Assembly: GCF_021018805.1 (NCBI RefSeq)
Contig: NC_086258.1
Location: 20,986,692-21,050,691, forward strand
Length of the DNA: 64,000 nt
DNA from: Prinia subflava
Taxonomy: Eukaryota; Chordata; Aves; Passeriformes; Cisticolidae
Direction: 5' to 3'
Numbering within the stretch: the stretch's first letter is position 1; every line of letters begins with the position of its first letter. Below the pieces are notes generated by a model. The model did not search any database. It was given only the letters and a program-made list of their open reading frames with translations, and was not told where the DNA came from. This document shows positions 55,999 through 64,000 of this stretch, piece after piece. A program made the translations under genes and the position numbers.

Positions 55999-58529
55999 AG
56001 ACCCATTCCCAGGGCCAGGATCCCACCCTAGCCACATCCCTGTGCTGCAGAGGGGGAAGTTTAGCAAGGGGTGGCCCCCACTGTCCCCAGCAGGGAGCAC
56101 AGCAGGGTGACCTGATGGACAACCCCTCCTAGTCCCAGGGGGATGCTGCAGCATGCTTTTTTGGCAAATTCCCTCTGCTTGGCTCTGAGATGAAGGGCCA
56201 GAAGGCCTCCTGCCTTTCACCAGGATGTACCTGTCCTCCCAGGCAGGGCAGAGCTGGTCTAGACACCGAGGCTGTAAATCTGCTGGCTGCTGCTCTGTGC
56301 AGCACTCCCACCATCACTGGGACAGAAGGAGGCAACCCTGGCACGGCCTGATGGGGAGCTCCGTGTCCAAAAAGGCTTATGGACAATGTCTGGAAACATT
56401 GGCAGCATCCTACAGAAATATATCCTAAAGCCTCCCCTCCTGGGCACCTGGGAATCTTCAGTAGCACCTTGGGGCCTCAGGAGAAGGGCTCACATGCATC
56501 CCTGATGATGTGGGAACTCAGCATGCTTTCCTGAAGCTTTCAGAGCACTCCTCTTCCTTTGTCAGAGGGGCAATGAGCACAGCCCAGCCAATTCCTTCTT
56601 CTGTATCTTGCCAGACTTTGAGTCACAGCCTGGTCCTGACTCCTCCTTGTGCCACGGACCAAAGCGGGGTCAGGGTGGATCCCAGTGCCCTGACACTGGG
56701 AGCTGCCATGGGACATGGAGCGAGGCACCCCTGAGAGCTCAGGACCTGCAGCCTGGGGGGTTCAGGAGAGCACTGTCCCCTCCTGGTCCCCTCTCACCAC
56801 TGCCAGGGCAGGAGGCACAGCCGGCAAGCAAGAACGAAGGGATGTGAAATAAAGGGACTAGATGGACTGAGGAGGAAAGCCCAGGACAAGCTGGTCTGGT
56901 CAGCCTCTCTCTGGGGAGTGTCAGCGGTGGGAGAGCTGGACCAAAGTCCCCAACAGCTCCCTGGAGCTCCAAACCCCATCCATGGCCAAGCCCTGTGGGA
57001 TCAGCATCCCCCAAGTGGTTCGGTGGGTAGCGGTCGCACACGCTGCAGCTGAACATTCTCCTGGCACAGGCACGGCTCGAGCGTTGAGTAACACTGAGTA
57101 AACTTTGTTTAAAGGAGACAGCTGTGCAACTGGAATGAGCTACAAATGAGTGAGATTCCCAGTGACGTGTCTCCAGCTCTGCTGGAGTCTCCCACCGCCC
57201 ACGGCGCAGAGCTCGCAGGGCTCTGTCCCCCAGGAGCAGCGTGCAGCACAAATCTGCTTGGAGTTTTGGCAGGAGGTTTTAGCTCACAGAGTCTCCTCTG
57301 CTCAGCAAAAGCTGCCCAGGGTTCAGGACACACTGACCTCTGTCCCTAAGGCTCCCCTGGGGTGCCCATGCAGGAATCATGCCCGAGGGAACAGTGCTTC
57401 CAGAGAGTCAGGGTGGGACATGGCACGAGCCTGGAGCAGCAGCTGCAGCCCACTGCAGGGGAGGGACAGCCAGACAGCCAGGGACAGGGACCTGCAACGC
57501 CAGCTGAAGCTTTTAACACTGGTAGAGGCACCTTCCCTTGAAACAGTCCTGAAAACAAGACTCTTCCTTTGGGGTTGTTCTCTCACTTTTCAGATTACAG
57601 AAGTTCCAAGTCTTTCCCAGGGCTTGGAGGACGTGCCTGGATGCTGCTCCCACCTCCAGCAGCTGGGAGAGGTGACAGATCATCTGCAGCAGTCAGGAGC
57701 TGGGCACCCCTGGGCAGCTGGATCCAGAGGGAAAGCTGAGCTTGGGCCTGAATGAGCTCCACGCCCAAACTGCTCCTGGATGGGATTCACCTTTGAAACT
57801 CATGGCCAGTGCTTCTGCAGAAACAGAACAAGCCCAGGTGTTCCCTGGACACAGGCCAGGAAAGGAATCTTCTGACCACAAAATTCATAAAAAGCACTTG
57901 TTCATTTTTCATAGCAAGGCCAGAACAGGAAGAGGATGGAAAAGGAGGGACACCAGCATTGTGCAAGGACGTAGTGTAGCTGAAGGAATTGAGGAGCCTG
58001 GGGAATGACACCAGGACAGGAGACTTAGGAGATGCAAAACCCCTCTCTGATAGACCAAAAACCCTCTCTGGTTTCCAAGTCATGGAAAACCACAAAATAT
58101 TGCTTTTGGTAAGAGTGACTGAGAGGCTGAGGAGAGGATGTGGCAGAAAAATGCCCAATATTTGGCTCTTTGGAGCTCTGCTGAGCAGCCAAGGGAATGT
58201 GAAAGCCCTGGCAGGTCTGACAGAAGCCCCAGCAGAGGAGCTGCTCCTGCACTCCTGGAGTTTCAGGGAAGAACAGGCAGAGGGGCAGTGCCCCTGAAGC
58301 TCAGAGGCTCCTGTCACCTCCTTGAGCTTCCAGGAGAGGAGACAAGGGTTAATCAGGGTGTTGGGGAGAAGGAGGGCCTGGGGGAGCACAGCCTGTCTGT
58401 GGGTGTGTTTAAACGAGTTCAGCTCAAGAGATTCCTTAGATTTATGGCCTTATCTCTCATGGCAAGGGATGGGGACTGGACCCAAAGCAGAGGCAGAGCG
58501 AAAATCCAGCTCCAGCCAGGGCTGTGCCT
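55999..58529. other. unique sequence, no gene seen
   Basis: No recognised retroelement. 57000-57160 contains a CpG-bearing, AT-mixed stretch (GGTTCGGTGGGTAGCGGTCG, GGCTCGAGCGTTGAGTAACA) that could be conserved noncoding. No exon supported. Confidence 0.38.
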
Positions 58530-58630
58530 GGGAAGGGGCGAGCGAGCGCCAGGGAGAGGCACCCGCCCCGGGTACGGTGCCCATTCCAGCCTATAAAAGG
58601 CTCTTTGCGTGTCAGAAACAGAATTGACTT
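58530..58630 (+). promoter_or_regulatory. candidate core promoter (GC boxes plus TATA box)
   Basis: A consensus TATA box, TATAAAAGG at 58592-58600, lies downstream of a CpG-rich segment with GGGGCG (58535-58540) and CCGCCCCGGG (from 58564). The expected start site would be about 58620-58630. Downstream, a short frame from ATG at 58657 gives only about 29 codons, so no product is evident. It could serve an untranslated first exon or be fortuitous. Confidence 0.3.
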
Positions 58631-61600
58631 CCACTCCTGACAGCTCCTAAGCTCCAATGTCTCCTAATAAACTCCATATCTTTATGCAAAGGAGTTGCTT
58701 CATATATACAAGATATGCAGGACGGTGGGGCTCGGAGCCAGGCTGAACCTCCAGGAGAAGGAGAGCCTGTGTGTGCTGGAGGTCTGCTTTGGGAAACACC
58801 TCCGCCCTGATGGCAGGGAGCCTGGGCAAGGACAGCTTTTTCCCTGGGGCAGGAGTTGTCAGAGGGTCTGGGCAGGGCTGGGTGAGTGTCCACACCAGCA
58901 GCAGGTGGGTTGGGAAGAACCTGTTGCCTCCAGGGAAGCTCCAGATGGACATTGTATGGCCAGAGTCCCTGCAGAGCTACTGAGAAGTGACCCCGGGGGA
59001 AGCTGCCCTCAGTGAGGGGTGGCAGAACGCAAAGATGAGCCCAAAGTGCCACCAGCAGTGGCTGTGCTGGCAGAGAGGCCTGGACACCCCAGAAGAGCTC
59101 AGCCCCACCTCAGTGCTCACAGGGCTGCTCTTCCCCACTGCATTCCTCATCCCAGCCCTGGCACACCTGGCGTTTGTGCAGCTTTCCTCTCAGCTGTCCT
59201 TCTGCCTTCACCCCTCGTCAGTCCCTCTCCTCTGTGCCCCAGGGACAGTACTTCTGATGGCTGGGAACCAGCACAAAAAATTAGCTACTGTCCCCCCTTC
59301 TCTTAGATTTCCTTCCAAAAATGAACAGTAGTATGCCAAAGCAGGAAAGCATGAAGAAAATGGAAGGATGAACCCTGGACACCTGGAATTCCTGTAGCTG
59401 CAGCCTGGTTTCTTTTCCATTTTCATGGCTGTGAGAGGAGGCAGTGACATCTTTCTACTCTGGATCCTCACAGCCCTGGGCAGAGCTGAGCAGTGCAGAG
59501 GTGGAGGCTGGTGGCACCTCCAGGGGATTCTGGATTTGTGCCTGCCCCTGCTGCCTCCATCCTGGGCACACACAGGAACAGGACCTCGTGGTCACAAGCT
59601 TTATTCCAAGTGTCACAAGTGCCACCAAGTGCCAGGGTCTCTCCCTCCATGCGCTCCACCAGCCTGTGATTGGGGTAATAGCCAAGGTCAGCATGATGAG
59701 CTTGCCAGAAGGGAAGCCAAGGCCTTGGTGAACCACGAGGGGTTGGAAGCACCCCCCTTGTGGCTGATGTGCAGGAACCACATTCCCCACCTTGTGACAA
59801 GCCTGGGGATCAGCGCTGCTGTGGCTGAGGATCTCACAGCCCCCAGGCACTGCCCTGTCACCTGAGCAGCCCCCAACTGGGACTGATCCAGTCACCCAGC
59901 CTGGCTGGAGTGCTCCCTGTCCTTAAATACAGTTTGGAGACACTGATAACACTGTGAGGAACTCTGCAAAACATAAATAGGGTGATTGAGGTGACCAGAG
60001 GGTTCCCTATCACCACTGCTGTAGCACATCTCACTGCTAAGTGCCATGCAGACACAGGGTACTTGAGTTGGACAGGATGTGCCAGCTTCCTCAAGAGGCA
60101 CCGAGCCCCACCAGACCACAGCAAGGCCAAGGAGAGCCTGGCACTGCTGCCCTCTTGTGCTGCCAGGCACTGCTGCCCTCTCGTGCTGCCAGGCACTGCT
60201 CATGTCCCCTGCAAATGTCTCTATGCTGGGCACCAGCCTGGCTGTCCAGAAGCTGGGATCCACTGCCCAGGCACATCCCAGGGCTCCTCTGGATCATCCA
60301 GCTTCAGGCAGTTTCTTCAGTCCTGATGTCAAAATGTGAGTTTGCTCCCAACTGGAGACACCCTGAAAAGCCCTGGCTTGGGTCAGGGAATGGCATTCCT
60401 TCTGCAGGGACATTCCAGAAAGCACAGCTCCCCCTCAGTGCTCTGATCCCCATCCAGGCACCAGCCCTTCCTCCACACCCACTTGCATTCACTGCGCCTC
60501 CTCACCCAAGTCCTGTTCCCTCTGACTGGCATCACCTGCAGCCCTGCATCCACCTGGAGGACAATTTTCAGCTGCTGGATGATGAATCTTCTCTGGATGA
60601 GCCATGGGACTCAGTCTGGCTCCCTCTGTTTACTCTGCTCCAGGGGTTTTGATCCTCTGCAAGCATTAGCAGAAGGAACACTCCACTGCTGGGTCAGCAG
60701 AGAAGCACTGGCACCCTGGCTGAGCATGACCCAATCACAGATATTCACAGCCCTGCTCTGCCCCAGAGCCACCTGCTCTACTTCAGGATCCCTGATAAAA
60801 CCACAGCTCCCCACTCCTGCTCCTCTTCCTCCTGCCAGGCTGAGGTGCCTTTGCCCTGGGGTGTATTGCGGCCACCAGCTCCCACCCAGCCCCTGTTCCT
60901 CACTCCCCATGCTCCTACGATGGCACACAGCAGCTGGCAGTGGGCAGATCTGCTGGTGTTCAGTGCCACAGAGCCTCTTTTCACTGCTCCCAGCCCCAGG
61001 GGTCACCACAGGGGCTGTGGCCAGCCTGGCTGTCCGTGCCCACCCTGCTGGGCTGGCCGTGCTGCTCCCAGAGAGGGCAGCTGGGGCCAGCAGGGACCCG
61101 CCCGAGCTGGGAGATGTGCTTGCTGGCAGCCAGCAGACAAAATGTCCTTAAGTCTGGAGTCCCCCAGGGACAATAAATGCTCTCTATCTGCTGGGACAGC
61201 CGGGGTTTGCTGCGCCAGCCCACACTGACCTCTGCTCGTGGCCTTGTCCCAAGGTTTCTTGACACCAAAAGGCAACAAGCAGAACCCAGTGTGGAAGAGT
61301 AAACACAGCCTGTGATACCCAATTTGGGCTGGGGAGGGCCGGGACACTTTGGGTGGATTTCACAAGCCTTTAGACAATTTATACTGGGGCACTGGGGTGA
61401 GGGCTCTGGGCACTGTCCCAGGCGCCAGGGTGAGCTGGCCCTGCTGCTGCCCCAGGCACGGGGGTTACACTCTCCTCCCAGGCTGAGAAGGTGATCCAGC
61501 AGGACAGGCCAAGGGCACCCTGGAGCTGCAGGGGCCAGGTGTGGGCAGGAGAGCCACAGGAGCAGCAGGCAGATGCTGACATCCCAGGAATCAGGCTTGG

Positions 61601-61849
61601 GAGCTCTTCCCCCACTGCTGAAGATGGGGCAGGTGGCTCAGTCCAGCCCCTGTGCCCTATGTTTGGGCAAGGAGCTGATGCTCAACCACTGCTGCACCAC
61701 AGCTCATCAGGCTCTGGGTTCACTTTTGGGGAGGGACTGTTGTGTGGGCACCCATCTCTGTGTCACCATGGGCATCCCTGGGCTGGCTCAGGCAGGGGGG
61801 CAGCCCCCATGACCTCCCCATCTCACAGCACCACCTGTAAAATGCATTC
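58631..61849. other. unique GC-rich sequence, no gene seen
   Basis: CTG/CAG-rich composition yields many long open frames on both strands, none with family-like sequence. A 26-bp tandem lies at 60140-60204. No recognised retroelement. Confidence 0.38.
60140..60204 (+). repeat. 26-bp tandem duplication
   Basis: Units GGCACTGCTGCCCTCTTGTG+CTGCCA (60140-60165) and the same with one T-to-C change (60166-60191), then a partial third (GGCACTGCTCATG). Confidence 0.93.
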
Positions 61850-62230
61850 TTGCTGAGCACCCCGAGAGGCTTTCTTTTGCAAAGCCTTCCAGATAAACCC
61901 AACTTATTTAGCTGGTAATGTATAAACAGTTTATCAGCTTTGCGCATTTGCAGTGCAGCGGGATGGATGTTGTTCTTGGAATTCTGTTTGGTCATAATAT
62001 TTAGAAGAGGGCTCTGATAGCAAAGATAAGCAGCTCGCCCACAGCAGATGGCTCGTGAGACACTCAGCGGAGCCAACATTCTGTGGGGAATGAATAAACT
62101 TGTAATGCAAGTTGTTTGTAAGTGGTTTTAGCTAAATGTCACATGTAAGACTGCACAGACATGCTCTGTCCAAGGTGTTTGAATTTATAGGAGCGAGGAT
62201 TCAAAGGCAGGGGCCAAATTTGCTTTTAAA
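61850..62230. promoter_or_regulatory. candidate noncoding regulatory element
   Basis: AT-rich island with the palindrome TAAACAGTTTA at 61923-61933 (the same 11-mer as at 12301-12311), GCGCATTTGCAG, GGTCATAATATTTAG, CAAAGATAAGCAG and CTTGTAATGCAAG. Flanks are GC-rich. The motif texture is enhancer-like; conservation untested. Confidence 0.25.
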
Positions 62231-64000
62231 CTTCCTTAAACAAATGTACAGAGGATAAAATACCCTCTGGATTTGCTCTTGGAGCAGGGGTGTGAGCAAG
62301 ACGCGTGCGAAGACACAGCCCACCCCTCCCAGCAGGGCCCGGCCAAGGGGCTGTGCCTGCCTGGGCTGGGGTCAGCCAGGGCACCGTGACCCCACGAGGT
62401 GCCCCTGGCCCACATCCACATTATGAATGGCCTCTGCTGTGGCTGGCTCATTCACTTTCCTCCAGAAGGGAAGCAGGGAAATTCTCTTCTCCCAGCCAGT
62501 GCCCACTGAGCTTTTTCTTTATCCTCTCCAACTGCATGCTGGAGGATGGAATGGGGAAGCTCTGGACATTCACACACATCCAGAGCATCCCAGAGCTGAG
62601 CTCCTCCTGGCAGCCAGGGCAGTGTCTGGCCCTCGCTGGGGAGGTGCTTGGCTAAGGAGATGCCAAGAACAGTGAGCTCACAGAGGCAGGAGGGGGTGGC
62701 AAACCCATCCTCTCTCACAGGGCTCTGTGCTGTGCCTGCAGTGCTGCAGGACAGGGCATGGGCCCAGTCTGGAGCCTGGGGACGAGCAGTCCCTGCTCTG
62801 CCAGCCCTCCTCTGCGTGGGAGCTCTCCGGGTTGCTCTGCCCATTTCACCCAGAGACACTGCAGAGCCAACAAAGGGCACAACTCACTCCCCTTCTCCTG
62901 GTCTCTGGGAGCGATGGTGCTGTCCAGTGACTGCCCACCCCCCTGTACCCCCAAACCAGAGCTTGCCTGATGCCAGCCTGAGCACCTCGGTGTCCAGAGT
63001 CTCCCTCCAGCACAGCCTTCATCCCCTGCCCACATTCCTGGGGCAGTGACACTGCTGAGCTCTGAGAAGTGCCAAACCCCCCATCCAGGTGAGGAGACAC
63101 CATGGGCAGTGCTGCCTTTCTGCTGGACAAGGCTGGGAGGGGACATGGGGGCAAAGCACAGCGTTCCTGGGGTGGGGCATGGGCAGCCCCGCACCTGCAT
63201 TGAGGCTGTGCTCCCCTCCCTGGTGCAGGTGTAGGGTCAGGGCCCCCAGCACTGCAGCAGCACTGGTGTCCCACAGAGCACACTGTCCTGGAGCCACCAC
63301 ACACAGGAAAACCCTCCCTGCCCCAGCCAGCTCTTCGTGGTGAGCCCACATCTCACATCAGTGCTCTGACTCACTGAAAGGGCTCTTTTTGCTGCAGTCT
63401 GGGGGGGAAAAGCACACAGAACCAGGTGTTAAAACGTGTTTCTTCTAGTTTTTGCTTTAAAGGCTCCTGCACAACGGGGCAAGGCAGGCAGGCCCTGCTC
63501 CCTCCTGCAAAGCCCGTGCAGTGTGGTGGAAAATCAGCCTGCACCAGGGGCATGAGCTCCGCTGCCCGCAGGGGCTTGCCCTGAGCCTCCTCTCACAGGT
63601 CACCTCAACACCAGAAGGGACTCCAGGACTGGCTACTCGGGATTCAGAGCTTCCAAAAAAGGAAAGAGGCCGAAGCCAAGGAACATTTGTCTTGTCCTGT
63701 GTTGCAGGGGTTAATGAATGTGGTGCTTCCAGCCCGCTCCATTCATCCAGCCTTCCCCTTCCAGGTACTAAAGAGGCACTCAGGTCACATTGCTCTGGGG
63801 TGTCCTCATGCCAGAGCTCCTTGGAAACTCTTTGTTTCCAAAGAGTTGCTCTCCTGCCCCAACATAACAGTGTTGGACTTCTCTAAGTGCATCTCATAAT
63901 TGTCTAGATTTATGAGGCCCCTACTGAAATGTTGAAGACAGCATTTAGAGTCCCTCAGTTCTTGTTCTGTTTAATCCATTCCCTTTTTCCCTGGGCTGCG
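62231..64000. other. unique sequence to window end, no gene seen
   Basis: GC-rich to about 63400, then mixed. No repeat or exon recognised; frames on both strands are compositional. Confidence 0.4.

Noticed and set aside
57000..57060. tRNA-like GGTTCGGTGGG near 57018 and other GGTTC words
   Set aside because: No A-box/B-box pair at tRNA spacing and no cloverleaf could be drawn. No tRNA is claimed anywhere in the window.
1..64000. CRISPR-like or multi-gene defence-type system
   Set aside because: All tandem arrays are direct satellites without unique spacers, and the sequence is vertebrate. Nothing supports such a system.

Overview
This is vertebrate nuclear DNA, almost certainly from a bird and most likely a songbird. 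The evidence is about 18 fragments of the CR1 LINE family on both strands. They carry the avian CR1 3' end: a run resembling GGTTGGACT..GATGATCTT..AGGTC.CTTCCAACC, followed by ATTCTGTGA-like tail repeats. There are also four compact solo LTRs, of which the one at 14491-15276 is a type I recognise from passerine genomes. I see no prokaryotic gene organisation, no operon, and no mammalian SINE or L1 signature.

Layout. 1-13 kb is mostly unique sequence with one decayed and one short CR1 piece, and a candidate internal coding exon on the minus strand (9455-9582) with good splice sites and coding-like codon composition. 13-25 kb is rich in repeats: two copies of one LTR family in opposite orientation (13295-13862 and 19624-20225), a third LTR with a perfect 5-bp target-site duplication (14491-15276), a fourth LTR (23861-24317), and several CR1 copies. 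One CR1 (20718-21652) carries two separate tandem-repeat expansions. 25-36 kb has an inverted pair of nearly identical CR1 copies, a decamer minisatellite and a T-rich strand-skewed block. 36-44 kb is nearly free of recognisable repeats. 44-56 kb holds more CR1, a pair of 267-bp direct repeats, a 45-base A tract, a (CATCCC)n array able to form G-quadruplexes, a (TG)20 microsatellite and a weak candidate signal-peptide exon (47568-47649). 56-64 kb is unique, with one TATA-box/GC-box promoter-like site near 58.6 kb.

No complete protein-coding gene, tRNA, rRNA or CRISPR array is visible. The long open frames in the window are by-products of GC-rich repeats or of CR1. The window is best read as intronic or intergenic DNA in which retroelements and tandem repeats make up the recognisable content. 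I did not find an undescribed multi-gene system. The strongest leads are the minus-strand exon, the CR1 tandem-duplication hotspot with its related decamer minisatellites, the inverted LTR and CR1 pairs, and the 267-bp twin repeat. Repeat boundaries are read by eye and may be off by 10-30 bases. No alignment was run; identity figures come from direct reading of the copies.
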